Part shown: piece after piece, positions 43,538 to 52,861 of the stretch
Layout: every line of letters begins with the position of its first letter
Numbering within the stretch: position 1 is the first letter of the stretch
Assembly: GCA_020633825.1 (NCBI GenBank)
Contig: JACKCV010000004.1
Span: 248,001 to 312,000 of the forward strand
Length of the DNA: 64,000 nucleotides
Origin: Fibrobacteria bacterium
GTDB taxonomy: Bacteria; Fibrobacterota; Fibrobacteria; UBA5070
Reading direction: 5' to 3'
Notes under the pieces: model-generated
Databases searched by the model: none
Told to the model about the DNA's origin: nothing
The model's input: only the letters and a program-made list of their open reading frames with translations
Program-made: the position numbers and the translations under genes

Positions 43538-43996
43538 TCAGGCCCCGAATTGGCGAAGGTGGTGGTCCAGATGCTTCCAGGTGAGGATCCCCCGCTCCGC
43601 GTGCGACAGCGGGCCGAAGGCGGGATGCGGAGGCATCGGGCGTTCCGGCGGCCACGCCGCGTTGCGATCCAGGAGATCGAGCACTCGGGCGAGGTCGGCG
43701 GCGAATTCGGCGGGAACCGTCCCTCCGGTCCCCGCGACGATCCGCGGGGAGGTCGGCGCCCCCTTGGGCAACCGCGGCCCCCGGATCACCACCCAGCGCA
43801 CCAAGGTCCGGAACAGGAGGGTGCTCTGGTCGGCCAGTTCGAGTTCACCGATCGCCTGGGACATGGCGTCGCCGACATGGCAGAGCATCCGGGGCGCGTC
43901 CATGCTCCCCCATCGGGCAGGGGAATCGGCGCGCAGGGAAAGGAGACGCTCCCGTAGGGCGGAACGAACGAGCGGATCCAGGATGGTGGCGGGCAT
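43538..43996 (-). CDS. DUF1569/DinB-like protein
   Basis: The 152-residue protein starts with a helix, then has WGSMDAPRMLCHVGDAMSQA and ends LTWKHLDHHLRQFG. The spaced histidines HvgD and HldHH fit the metal site of DinB-like four-helix proteins of the DUF1569 group. Their activity is mostly unknown; some act with bacillithiol or mycothiol. It lies 91 bases upstream of rarD on the same strand. Confidence 0.78.
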   Translation of the reverse strand: MPATILDPLVRSALRERLLSLRADSPARWGSMDAPRMLCHVGDAMSQAIGELELADQSTLLFRTLVRWVVIRGPRLPKGAPTSPRIVAGTGGTVPAEFAADLARVLDLLDRNAAWPPERPMPPHPAFGPLSHAERGILTWKHLDHHLRQFGA

Positions 43997-44031
43997 GCCT
44001 GGAAGCTACCAACAATTCGCGGGATCGGGGA

Positions 44032-44646
44032 TCAGGCGCCGCAGGCTCGGCAGAACTGGTCCACCCAGGGATGCCAGGCACCATCGTACCAGAGGAAATG
44101 GAGAAGCGCGACACCCTCTCCCTCGTGCACCACCAGCACCCTGGTCGCGATCGGCTTCGCTCCGTCGGGAGTGGCGGGAACGACGTGGACCAGCTCGCCC
44201 TCTTCGTCGTACCTCTCGAAGGCGGGAGGAGCGGACACGACTTCCCAATACACCCCGTCGAGACCTGGATACGGGCTCGATTCGTCGTCGCAACCTTTGG
44301 GAGCGGGAGGCAATCCCTGCTGGATCTTCATGGACTGGCCCGAAGGAATCGGCGACCTCTCCCCCTCCAGGCCGACCGTCGGACGCGCGGGGAGCAGAAG
44401 GCACGCGACCCCCGGGTTTTCGACCGTTCGGTATTCGATCATGGGATGCATCCAGCGCGACGCTTCGAGCGGATCCTTCGCGTAGGCCCTCAGGTACGCC
44501 TTCAGGAACGGCGGAAACGCCAGATCCGGGGACGCCGAAGTCGCGGCGACGGCGCTCCTCCCGGAAGGTGGAGTCGGCGACTCTCCCGCCCGGACGCCCA
44601 GGATGGGGAGGAGACAGAGGAAGGCTGTGGCCGCGGGCAGACGCAT
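44032..44646 (-). CDS. Exported protein of unknown function
   Basis: The 204-residue protein has a Sec signal (MRLPAATAFLCLLPILGVRA). The mature part has one likely folded domain from residue 40, with FPPFLKAYLRAYAKDPLEAS, YRTVENPGVACLLLP and a final LHFLWYDGAWHPWVDQFC. Three Cys residues at the C-terminal end and in the middle could form disulfides. I recognise no family. It precedes the DUF1569 gene by about 35 bases. Confidence 0.65.
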   Translation of the reverse strand: MRLPAATAFLCLLPILGVRAGESPTPPSGRSAVAATSASPDLAFPPFLKAYLRAYAKDPLEASRWMHPMIEYRTVENPGVACLLLPARPTVGLEGERSPIPSGQSMKIQQGLPPAPKGCDDESSPYPGLDGVYWEVVSAPPAFERYDEEGELVHVVPATPDGAKPIATRVLVVHEGEGVALLHFLWYDGAWHPWVDQFCRACGA

Positions 44647-44784
44647 GAGGATCCTGACCGTTCAAGGTTTATGCGGGAACCGACACCGACGAGGGAGCCG
44701 CCCCGACAGAAAGAGTGTCCGCGGACGACGGGATCCGAGGAGGGGACTCGCGCGCCCCTTCCCGGGAAACCTGCAAAAGCTCCC

Positions 44785-46866
44785 TCAGTCGGCGTTTCGC
44801 ACGCATCGGAAACCCACGTACCCGCTGGCCAGGCCCATCTCGTGCCTCCGGTATCCCGAACGCAATTGTTCCGCGGAGGAGAACCACGCGCCCCCCCTCA
44901 TCACGCGGTGGTACCTCGCATCGACCAGGAGGGGTTTCGGCCGGGATCCGTCTTCCGTGTAGAGGGCGAAGAAATCGTCGGTCCAGTGCCAATAGTTGCC
45001 CACCATGTCGTAGAGGCCGAAGGGATTGGGAAGTCGCAGACCGTCCCGGCGGGAGTTCCCGAAGCTGTTCCCGCTCCACCAGGCACGCGATCCCACGACG
45101 TCCCACGACGTGTCGGAACCCCACCACCAGGCGGAGCTGCTGCCTCCACGGGCGAGGTATTCCCACTCCGCCTCCGTGGGCAGACGCCATCCGTTGCGGG
45201 TGGTGTCGGACCACCAGAGCGTGCTGTCCCCCACCAGGTCGTACACCGGATCCAGACCATCGCGGAGACTGCGGGCGTTGCAGTAGCGAACCGCCTTGTA
45301 CCAGTTGATGTCAGCGGGTTTGGAGGAATCCCCGTAGTGGACGAACCCCGTGACCGCGCTCCATTCCGCTCCCGATACATGGACGGTATCCGCCCAGAGA
45401 TTCCGGACGCGCCGGACCGACACCGGGCGCGCGGTGTCCAGGGAAGCGTCCCCCATGAGGAACGAGCCTCCGGGAATCCTGCGAGCCCGGCCCTGCACCG
45501 GATAGATCCGCCATGGTCGGGCGGTGTCGGGAAAGGCCGTGCGCACGCAGCGCACCCCGATGTAGGCGGGATTGAGCGGCAGATCGTGTTTGCGATAGCC
45601 ACTGCGGACCTCCAGGGCGGAGCTCATCCAGGCGCCTCCCCGCATGACCCGGTGGTATCCATAGGACAGATATTGGGGGATGGGCTGCATGTCGTCGCGC
45701 GCGTACGGCCCGAACCTGTCCTCCGTCCACTCCCAGGAATTCCCCGCCATGTCGCGCAGCCCGAAACCGTTGGCACCGAGGAGTCCGACGGGCTGCTGGT
45801 TCCCCGCCGCCGTGGAGTAGGTGAACGCGTAGCGGGCCATGGTGGGCGCGGTGGTATCCTCCCCCCAGAACCATCCCGTGGTGGTTCCCGCCCGGGCCGC
45901 GTACTCCCATTCGGCTTCGGTGGGCAGCCGGTACCCCACCGCCTCGGGCGCAACGGCCCAATTGGCGCTGTCGGCGGTGAGCTCGTAGGCTTCGGGAAGT
46001 CCCTCGGCGCGACTGCGGGCGTTGCAATAGCGCACGGCCTTCATCCAGTTCCCCTCCGCGGGGAGGGAATCGGCGCCGAAGGAGGCGATTCCCGAGGCGC
46101 GGAAATCGGCCCGCGTGGCGACCACCGTGTCCATCCAGAAGGACCGCACCGAACGATGGATTCGCGGCATGGCCTCGGCCACGAGGGAATCGCCCATGAG
46201 GAAGCGCCCCTCGGGAATGAACCGCATGCGTCCCCTCGAGACGGACGGGATCGCCAAATCCGCGGCGAGGGTGGTCACCCGATCCCCCGCGCCCTCGGGC
46301 AGGGGATACCTGAGGTCCTGCATTCCGGGCTTGGTCACGACCAGGGTGTCCACGATCGCGGCCAATCCCCGCGAAGCCAGGAGGCTTGCCCCGGCATGCA
46401 TCGCGCCGGCTCCCCCCTGCAACGAGACCAGGGTCCAGACCGCGAAGGCATCGCCTTGCCGCAACCTCAGGATGGAGACTCCCTGGAGATTTCGCGGAAG
46501 ACGGAATTCGACCGTCTCGGCTCCGGTTCGAGCCCCTTGGAGAGTCGCGACGATCCGTCCCGAGGCCGACAGGATGTCCAGCCGGGAATCCCCGGCGCCG
46601 ATGCCATCGATCTTCAAGGATCGACCGAGGAAGACCGCCTTGAACCGCGGTGCCACGGGTTTGGAAACTCCGGCGGCTTGATCGGACAGCGCGAAGGCTC
46701 CGGCAGCATCGGTGAGGGAGGAGGGGATCTCGGGACGCCCGGCAATCGAAACCGCGGCCCCCGGCAAGGGGACACGGGTGCCCTCGACATGGATGGTTCC
46801 CGTGAGAAGGAAAGCGTGGGACGCGGAGACCCCGAGGAGGGTCGCGATCAGGGAGGGGATTCGCAT
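44785..46866 (-). CDS. Exported protein with two tandem SUMF1 (formylglycine-generating-enzyme-like) domains
   Basis: The 693-residue protein has a signal peptide (MRIPSLIATLLGVSASHA). Residues 20-60 form a carboxypeptidase-regulatory-like fold. Residues about 85-155 look like a T9SS-type C-terminal domain placed internally (SRLDILSASGRIVATL). Two SUMF1 units follow at about 215-430 and 455-690, each with RYCNAR, RLPTEAEWEY, a WxWT(D/E)D segment, YHRVMRGGAW and a closing (V/F)RCVR. Such repeats are common in Fibrobacter. The Cys pair of true formylglycine-generating enzymes is not apparent, so catalysis is doubtful. Confidence 0.86.
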   Translation of the reverse strand: MRIPSLIATLLGVSASHAFLLTGTIHVEGTRVPLPGAAVSIAGRPEIPSSLTDAAGAFALSDQAAGVSKPVAPRFKAVFLGRSLKIDGIGAGDSRLDILSASGRIVATLQGARTGAETVEFRLPRNLQGVSILRLRQGDAFAVWTLVSLQGGAGAMHAGASLLASRGLAAIVDTLVVTKPGMQDLRYPLPEGAGDRVTTLAADLAIPSVSRGRMRFIPEGRFLMGDSLVAEAMPRIHRSVRSFWMDTVVATRADFRASGIASFGADSLPAEGNWMKAVRYCNARSRAEGLPEAYELTADSANWAVAPEAVGYRLPTEAEWEYAARAGTTTGWFWGEDTTAPTMARYAFTYSTAAGNQQPVGLLGANGFGLRDMAGNSWEWTEDRFGPYARDDMQPIPQYLSYGYHRVMRGGAWMSSALEVRSGYRKHDLPLNPAYIGVRCVRTAFPDTARPWRIYPVQGRARRIPGGSFLMGDASLDTARPVSVRRVRNLWADTVHVSGAEWSAVTGFVHYGDSSKPADINWYKAVRYCNARSLRDGLDPVYDLVGDSTLWWSDTTRNGWRLPTEAEWEYLARGGSSSAWWWGSDTSWDVVGSRAWWSGNSFGNSRRDGLRLPNPFGLYDMVGNYWHWTDDFFALYTEDGSRPKPLLVDARYHRVMRGGAWFSSAEQLRSGYRRHEMGLASGYVGFRCVRNAD

Positions 46867-47040
46867 GGAGCAATTCTAGCACTTCAAGCATCCTCCGCTC
46901 CGGCACCGAAACACCTCGCGTTCCCGCCATGGAAACCTGTCGCGCATGGAGGTCGGCCCGACCTTGCGGCCCGCGGCCACCTCCTGGCGCACCGGTTCGG
47001 CAGCTAGGTTTGCGGCCCCACCGAACGCTGGAGGATCTTC

Positions 47041-48240
47041 GTGAATCTTGGCACCCCACTTTCGCCCGCCGCCGTGCGCGTCCTGCTCCTGGGAAGCGGC
47101 GAGCTGGGCAAGGAAGTCGTCATCGCCCTGCAGCGTCTGGGATGCGAAACCATCGCCGCCGACCGCTATCCCGGAGCGCCCGCCCACCAGGTGGCCCACC
47201 GCGCCCTCGTCCTGGACATGACCGACCCCTCGGCGATCCGCGCCTTGATGGAGAAGGAGCGCCCCCATCTGGTCGTGCCCGAGATCGAAGCCATCGCCAC
47301 CGAGGAACTCGAACGCATCGAAGCCGACGGGCTCGCCGAGGTGATCCCCACCGCGCGCGCGGCGAGATTGACCATGAACCGCGAAGGAATTCGACGATTG
47401 GCCGCCGAGACTCTCGGCCTCCCCACCTCGCCCTACGCGTTCGCCTCGAGCCTGGAGGAGTTGCGCGCGGCGACTTCGGAGGGGATCGGATTCCCCTGCG
47501 TGGTCAAGCCGGTGATGTCGAGCTCCGGGAAGGGACAGTCGGTGGTGCGCACTCCCGACGAACTCGAGGCCGCCTGGGACTACGCGGCCAAAGGCGGGCG
47601 CGTGGACCAGGGCCGGGTGATCGTGGAAGGATTCGTGGATTTCGACTACGAGATCACCCTGCTGACCGTGCGAGCGAAGGGCGCCTCCGGAGGGATCGAG
47701 ACCCGGTTCTGCGAGCCCATCGGCCACATCCAGGTGCGCGGCGACTACGTGGAGAGCTGGCAGCCCCAGGAGATGTCCCCCACCGCCCTGGCCGAAGCCC
47801 GTCGCATCGCGGGATCGGTGGTCGACAACCTGGGAGGTCGGGGCCTGTTCGGCGTGGAGCTTTTCGTGAAGGGCGACCGCGTCTGGTTCTCCGAGGTGAG
47901 CCCCAGGCCCCACGACACGGGACTCGTCACCCTGGGCACCCAGAGGTTGTCGGAATTCGAACTGCACGCGCGGGCCATCCTGGGACTTCCCGTCGACACG
48001 GCGTTGCGACGACCCGGCGCGAGCGCGGTGATCTACGGCGGCGTGGAAGCCGGAGCGTTGGTGTTCGAAGGCGTGGACCAGGCCCTGGCCCTCCCCGAGA
48101 CCGATCTCCGTCTGTTCGGAAAACCGGAATCGTTCGCACGGCGCCGCATGGGGGTGGCCTTCTCCACCGGAGAGACCGTGGACTCCGCGCGGGAGCGCGC
48201 GAAGTCCGCCGCGGCGAAGGTGCGCCCCCGCCCTCTGTGA
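47041..48240 (+). CDS. purT: Formate-dependent phosphoribosylglycinamide formyltransferase
   Basis: The 399-residue ATP-grasp enzyme uses formate and ATP to formylate GAR in purine synthesis. The N-terminal substrate domain reads VLLLGSGELGKEVVIALQRLG, with DMTDPSAIRALMEKERPHLV next. ATP-grasp motifs are PCVVKPVMSSSGKGQSVV, IVEGFVDFDYEITLLTVR and FCEPIGHIQVRGDYVESWQP. The metal-binding end is VWFSEVSPRPHDTGLVTL. The start is GTG 47041, as the frame agrees with the family length. It is monocistronic. Confidence 0.97.
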   Translation: MNLGTPLSPAAVRVLLLGSGELGKEVVIALQRLGCETIAADRYPGAPAHQVAHRALVLDMTDPSAIRALMEKERPHLVVPEIEAIATEELERIEADGLAEVIPTARAARLTMNREGIRRLAAETLGLPTSPYAFASSLEELRAATSEGIGFPCVVKPVMSSSGKGQSVVRTPDELEAAWDYAAKGGRVDQGRVIVEGFVDFDYEITLLTVRAKGASGGIETRFCEPIGHIQVRGDYVESWQPQEMSPTALAEARRIAGSVVDNLGGRGLFGVELFVKGDRVWFSEVSPRPHDTGLVTLGTQRLSEFELHARAILGLPVDTALRRPGASAVIYGGVEAGALVFEGVDQALALPETDLRLFGKPESFARRRMGVAFSTGETVDSARERAKSAAAKVRPRPL

Positions 48241-48318
48241 GGGATCGACCCACGCCCTCGATCCTCCGCGTGCGCCGGGAGCGCGACGACCTGGGCGGAC
48301 CGGCAGTCGGACCAGGAA

Positions 48319-48355
48319 CCCGCGCGCAGCTCGCGCGGGCAGCGGATCGATCCGC
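48319..48355. terminator. Strong inverted repeats between purT and a convergent lipoprotein gene
   Basis: CCCGCGCG-CAGCT-CGCGCGGG (48319-48339) is a perfect 8-bp stem with a 5-base loop. GCGGATCGATCCGC (48342-48355) is a perfect 14-bp palindrome right behind it. The place between converging genes suggests transcription stop or mRNA 3' end protection; no T run is present. Confidence 0.5.
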
Positions 48356-48360
48356 CGCTC

Positions 48361-48954
48361 CTACCAGGCGTCCAGGGCTTCCACGAGTTTCTCGACCGCC
48401 TCGGCCACCGAATCGACGGCACCGGCCATGGTTTCCGGGAATTCGCGGTAGAGCGCGGCATTGGCCGGATCGGACAGCCGGATGATCTGTTCCCGGCTGC
48501 GCAGGCCGCAGAACCGCGTCCAACGGCCGTTCTTGACCAGATAGACGATCACGTTCCCCACCACGGGATCCTTTTCGGGATCCGCGATCGGAACGGGGAC
48601 CCCCGGCCTCCTGGAGAGGAGCTGTTCGAGGAAGTCCCCCCAGGCGCCGGCATAGGCGGCCGTGCCCTGGCGGCTCTCGACGCCCTTCTCCGACAAGACG
48701 GAAAACGACCCGTCGTCGGCCCAGCGGACGATGGAACGCAAGGGAAGCGATTGGCCGGGCTCGACATGGTCGACGATCAGACGCGCCTGGCGCTCGGTCC
48801 CTTCGCTCCAGGCCTCCACCCGCACGGCGAAGAACCGTTCCTGGGCATGGAGCGCGCGCACCGCCGCGGTCGAACCTCCCCCATCCGAACCGGGGACGCA
48901 ACCCGCGAGCAGGAGCAGCGCGGCGAGCACGGGGATGGATTTCGGACGGACCAT
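48361..48954 (-). CDS. Uncharacterised lipoprotein
   Basis: The 197-residue product has a lipobox (LLLLAGC) at the end of its signal. The mature part has a helix-rich start, then VSVLSEKG and VIVYLVKNGRWTRFCGL strands and an acidic C-terminal helix. I recognise no domain. ATG 48954 was chosen because it places the signal peptide at the N-terminus; the open frame upstream is unlikely to be coding. Confidence 0.72.
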   Translation of the reverse strand: MVRPKSIPVLAALLLLAGCVPGSDGGGSTAAVRALHAQERFFAVRVEAWSEGTERQARLIVDHVEPGQSLPLRSIVRWADDGSFSVLSEKGVESRQGTAAYAGAWGDFLEQLLSRRPGVPVPIADPEKDPVVGNVIVYLVKNGRWTRFCGLRSREQIIRLSDPANAALYREFPETMAGAVDSVAEAVEKLVEALDAW

Positions 48955-49176
48955 GGCTGCTCGAACGATGGGGTGGGTGGCTCGACGGGTCCTGTCAAAG
49001 TAGACCAATTCCTCCCCCAGGGAGTCCTCCCCGGGGCGTCCCATGGCTCCTGGAGTCCGCGATCGCCACGACTCGTCGCCTCCCCGACCATTCCCGCGAC
49101 GCATTCCTGGACCCCGGAAAAGTCATGAGTCGCCAGGACGGAAACCACCCCGGGCGATTTGCACCTTCCTCCCCAT

Positions 49177-49947
49177 ATGCTGATGAACGCCATCTTCCTG
49201 GCCGTCGGGGTCGGAGCCGGCATCCTCTCCGGATTGTTCGGGATCGGAGGCGGGAGCCTGATCGTCCCGGCCCTGATCGCCCTCGCGGGCATGGACGTCC
49301 TCCACGCCAGCGCCACCTCCCTGGCGGCCCTCCTGCTCCCGGTGGGAGCGCTGGGGGTGTGGCAGTACCACAAGTCCGGGCTGGTGCAGTGGAAGGTGGC
49401 CGGATGGCTCTCCGCGGGACTCCTGATGGGATCGGCTCTCGGAGCGGCCTTCGCCCTCTCGCTCCCCTCGGTGTGGCTCGAGCGGGGCTACGCCGCCTTC
49501 CTCCTCTACATCGCCCAGGGCTACCTGGAAGTGGGAAAGCGCCTGCGCGGCGCCACCCGCGTGGAGAGCGATCCGGGGCCCCGCCGGGACGGTGCGAACC
49601 TGGTGTGGCTGGCGACCGGATTCGCCGCAGGAATCATCGCGGGCCTCTTCGGAAAAGGGGGAGGAGTCGTCATCGTCCCCATTCTGATGTTCTTCTACGC
49701 CTATCGAGCGAAGGAGGCCACGGGAACCTCCCTGGCCGCCCTTCAATTGCCGGTGGGGCTCCCCGGTGTGGTCATGTACGCGCGCAGCGGGGTGCTCGAC
49801 CTCCAACTGGCGGGTTGGGTCGCCGCAGGGCTCGTGGTGGGCACCTTGTTCGGAACCCGCATCGCCATCGGCCTCGACCCCAAGCTCTTCAAGAAGCTCT
49901 ACGGATTCTTCCTCCTCGGGGTGTCGCTCTTCCTGATCCTGCGCTGA
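49177..49947 (+). CDS. TauE/SafE-family membrane transporter
   Basis: The 256-residue protein has about eight membrane segments with the duplicated TauE/SafE motif: GVGAGILSGLFGIGGGSLIV in the first half and FAAGIIAGLFGKGGGVVIV in the second. The family exports sulfite or other sulfur or carbon anions; the substrate here is unknown. ATG 49177 or ATG 49183 is the likely start; a TTG at 49159 is in frame but less likely. Confidence 0.88.
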   Translation: MLMNAIFLAVGVGAGILSGLFGIGGGSLIVPALIALAGMDVLHASATSLAALLLPVGALGVWQYHKSGLVQWKVAGWLSAGLLMGSALGAAFALSLPSVWLERGYAAFLLYIAQGYLEVGKRLRGATRVESDPGPRRDGANLVWLATGFAAGIIAGLFGKGGGVVIVPILMFFYAYRAKEATGTSLAALQLPVGLPGVVMYARSGVLDLQLAGWVAAGLVVGTLFGTRIAIGLDPKLFKKLYGFFLLGVSLFLILR

Positions 49948-50016
49948 CCGGGTCTCCTCCAGGGGAGGCTTCCTCCAAGGGAAGGAGGGAAGGATCGAAG
50001 CCCCCCCCCTCCCGGA

Positions 50017-51252
50017 TCAAGGAGGGGATGCGGGAGGCTTGCCCTCGGCGAGGAAGAACCAGGGCACCCCCAGAGCGCCCGGCTTCTCGTGGACGGAAAC
50101 CGTCCCACCGACCTCGATCCGATCGAACAGGTCGCGCCCGATGGTGGTCGAGGCGGCGTGGCGACGCGGCCCCCAAGGGGCCAGCCGGACGCTCCAGGTC
50201 GTGGTCTTCCCCCGGCTGACCTGCTTGCCGAGCACGCGAACCTCGTGCACGACCGGGGTTCCGGAGTCCAGCAGACCGTTGGCCTGCACGGCCAGGGCCG
50301 CCCCCGAGGCCAACCCCAGGGCCACGGCGACCAGGAGCGGACGCAGCGAGGAGCGGGTCTCCCGGAAGACCGCGAGGATGCACGCCGACATGACCGCTCC
50401 CGCGAGGAGGGAAGGAGCGACCACTGGAGCGATCGACACGAGGTGGAACTCCATCACCGCTCGCGCTCCCAAGGCGAAGGAAGGCAGCACGATGGCGAGC
50501 CCCACGTGCGGATGGGCGGACTCCTTGCTTCCCCAGAGCCGCACCAATCCCCGATGCAGGAATCCCACCGCCAACGCGGCGAACGGCAGGCACGACGCGG
50601 CCCCCATCGCCCAGGTGAAGGGGCGAGGCAGGAATCCGGCCCAAAACGACACGACCATCGCGACGCCAACGGTCGAACCAGCCACCTTCCGCGCGCGTTC
50701 CAGGAAGGCTTCCCGATCCGCCTCGGTGAATCCGTATTCCTCTTCGGCCAGGATCGCTCTCCGGTCGGCGAGCCGGTCGAGCTCGTCCAGGTCGGGGAAG
50801 AGGCGGGCTCCCCAGGCGGAAATCTCTCCTCCCTTCCGGAAATTCAAGGGGATCTTCACCACCTCCGCACGGGGGGCCTTCGGATGCAATTCCATGGTCC
50901 GCGAATCCTTGCTCCCTCGAATGCGGTAGCCTCTGACCTGGGCCACAAGGATCCGGCGCCCCCCAAGGGGCGAACGGTATTCGATCGAAGACTCGGAGAG
51001 GATCACCCGCGTCGCCCCCATCCACCACAGACCGTACCCCAGGATCCACAGGCCCACTCCGCCGATCATCGCGGCCAAAGCCAGGTCGGAGGATCCCCTG
51101 GGACTCCCCGAACCCAGGAGCAGCACAGCTCCGGCGAATCCCGCGGCCCCGACCACGGAGAACAGCACCCGCATCCCCACGGAGGCACGGTAGATCCGCG
51201 GAGGATCGGTCGGGACGGAGGTGTGGTCGGCCGAAGGTGCCAAGGTGGTCAA
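50017..51252 (-). CDS. Multi-pass membrane protein with PH-like segment
   Basis: The product has about eight to nine membrane helices (for example LFSVVGAAGFAGAVLLLGSG and MVVSFWAGFLPRPFTWAMGA). A soluble stretch after the second helix reads VILSESSIEYRSPLGGRRIL and resembles a bacterial PH-like domain. No family was identified. The start is uncertain: TTG 51252 gives 411 residues, GTG 51177 and ATG 51171 are shorter, and ATG 51372 would add about 40 residues over the palindrome. Confidence 0.6.
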   Translation of the reverse strand: MTTLAPSADHTSVPTDPPRIYRASVGMRVLFSVVGAAGFAGAVLLLGSGSPRGSSDLALAAMIGGVGLWILGYGLWWMGATRVILSESSIEYRSPLGGRRILVAQVRGYRIRGSKDSRTMELHPKAPRAEVVKIPLNFRKGGEISAWGARLFPDLDELDRLADRRAILAEEEYGFTEADREAFLERARKVAGSTVGVAMVVSFWAGFLPRPFTWAMGAASCLPFAALAVGFLHRGLVRLWGSKESAHPHVGLAIVLPSFALGARAVMEFHLVSIAPVVAPSLLAGAVMSACILAVFRETRSSLRPLLVAVALGLASGAALAVQANGLLDSGTPVVHEVRVLGKQVSRGKTTTWSVRLAPWGPRRHAASTTIGRDLFDRIEVGGTVSVHEKPGALGVPWFFLAEGKPPASPP

Positions 51253-51351
51253 TACGGGCCCCGGGGGAACGGTGGAACGGTGGAAAGCGAGCTGGGTGGC
51301 TTTCCTGATTCTAGGAAACGAAATCCCCCCCGAGGGCCACCCGAGAAGGTC

Positions 51352-51368
51352 GTGAGATTGTATCTCAC
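51352..51368. promoter_or_regulatory. Operator-like palindrome between divergent genes
   Basis: GTGAGATTGTATCTCAC has perfect 7-bp arms around TGT. It lies 45 bases before the SRPBCC gene and just upstream of the divergent membrane-protein gene, so one regulator could act on both. The AraC-family gene at 51931 is a nearby candidate. Confidence 0.55.
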
Positions 51369-51413
51369 ACACGTTTCCTTTCGAAGGGGGGATCCTTCCC
51401 CCGGGGAGTCCGC

Positions 51414-51827
51414 ATGAAGATCCAGATCGAAACCGTCGTCGCCGCGTCCCTCGAACGCGTCTGGGAGGCGTGGAACACTCCCGCCGACATCATGTGTTGG
51501 AACTTCGCTTCCGACGATTGGCAGTGTCCCTCCGCCGAGGTGGATCTTCGCGTGGGAGGATCCTTCAAGGCGCGCATGGAAGCCAAGGACGGCTCGTTCG
51601 GGTTCGACTTCCCCGGCACGTACACGATCGTGGAACCGTTGCGCCGCCTGGCCTACGCCCTTCCCGACGGACGGACCGTGCAGGTGGACTTCCAGGCCGA
51701 TGCCGAGGGGGTCCGCGTCACCGAGCAATTCGACGCGGAGGACCAGAATTCCGCCGACATGCAACGGGCGGGGTGGCAGGCGATCCTCGACAATTTCCGC
51801 AAGCACGTGGAAGCCGGAGCGAACTGA
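51414..51827 (+). CDS. SRPBCC-domain (AHSA1-like) protein
   Basis: The 137-residue protein starts IETVVAASLERVWEAWNTP, then has DLRVGGSFKARMEA and FPGTYTIVEPLRRLAYAL, matching the AHSA1/START-like ligand-binding fold (AHSA1 and activator groups). It ends in the helix RAGWQAILDNFRKHVE. Its role is unknown; such proteins often accompany stress or xenobiotic regulators. It precedes the AraC-family gene by 103 bases. Confidence 0.88.
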   Translation: MKIQIETVVAASLERVWEAWNTPADIMCWNFASDDWQCPSAEVDLRVGGSFKARMEAKDGSFGFDFPGTYTIVEPLRRLAYALPDGRTVQVDFQADAEGVRVTEQFDAEDQNSADMQRAGWQAILDNFRKHVEAGAN

Positions 51828-51930
51828 AGCCCGGCCCGGCTCCCGTGGCCGCTCCAGGGGGCCCGGCACCGCTTTCCAAGTCGCCTCCTGGCGGAGCCGT
51901 CGGCGATGGAAAAGCGAATATTTTCTGCGC

Positions 51931-52803
51931 ATGCAATTGATGCGATGGCCCGTCGAGGCACCGTTGCGTCCCTACATCGAATCGATCTGGGTGTTCGAAT
52001 CGGACCAGGGCGTCCCGGAGAGCTCCTCCCGGGTGATCGCCCCCAACGGGTGCCCGAAGCTCATCCTCTCCTTCCGGAATTCCCTCGACGTGTCGCATCG
52101 GCGGGGCACCCAGATCGGGAGCGAAGGCCGGCTCCACGTCATCGGGGTGTGGGACGAGTCGTCCATCGTCTCCTCCCCGGCCCGCGCCACCGGAAGCATC
52201 GGGATCGAGTTCCATCCGGAAGGGTTTTCCCGATTCTGCGGATTCGCGCTGCACGAGATCGCCAACCGCGTGTGCGACGCCGACGAGGTCTTCGGCCACC
52301 TCGGACGGGATCTCCAGGAGCGCCTGGCCAACACCCCTTCGGTCGCGTCCAAGGTCCGGATGCTCCAGGGGTTCCTGATCGAACGGCTCGCCAAGACCCG
52401 CCCAGTCCACGCGGTCCTCGACCACGTCTCGCGGCGTCTGCGCCTCACCGATGGGGCGGCGGAAATTTCCAGCTTCGAACGGGAAACGGGATTCTCCCGA
52501 CGATGGCTCGACAAGGTCTTCCAGGAGCATGTCGGGCACTCCCCCAAGACCCTGGCCGCGATCTTCCGCTTCCAGCGTTTCTACAAGGCCTGGGCCATGA
52601 CCCCCTCCTCGAACGTCCTGCGGGAGGACATCCTGGACCTCTACTACGACCAGTCCCATTTCACCCGCGAATTCAAACGCTTCACGGGCTTTCCGCCCGG
52701 GAAATACGCTCAGGCCGACAACGAATTCGGACGCATCTTCTACCGCCCCGACCCCCGATCCCTCGAGACGGGGTTCCCATTCGTACAAGAAAACGGCCCC
52801 TGA
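51931..52803 (+). CDS. AraC-family transcription regulator
   Basis: The 290-residue protein has a beta-rich N-terminal sensor domain beginning PLRPYIESIWVFESD, with the GIEFHPEGFSRFCGF segment of DUF6597-type sensors. Two C-terminal helix-turn-helix units follow (ETGFSRRWLDKVFQEHVGHS and LYYDQSHFTREFKRFTGFPP). It may regulate the neighbouring SRPBCC and small membrane-protein genes, perhaps through the palindrome at 51352. ATG 51931 starts the conserved domain. Confidence 0.88.
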   Translation: MQLMRWPVEAPLRPYIESIWVFESDQGVPESSSRVIAPNGCPKLILSFRNSLDVSHRRGTQIGSEGRLHVIGVWDESSIVSSPARATGSIGIEFHPEGFSRFCGFALHEIANRVCDADEVFGHLGRDLQERLANTPSVASKVRMLQGFLIERLAKTRPVHAVLDHVSRRLRLTDGAAEISSFERETGFSRRWLDKVFQEHVGHSPKTLAAIFRFQRFYKAWAMTPSSNVLREDILDLYYDQSHFTREFKRFTGFPPGKYAQADNEFGRIFYRPDPRSLETGFPFVQENGP

Positions 52804-52861
52804 ATCCGGGTATGATGGGAATGCACAGAACCCTTCTCCACTCCCACTCCAGGAAATCCTC

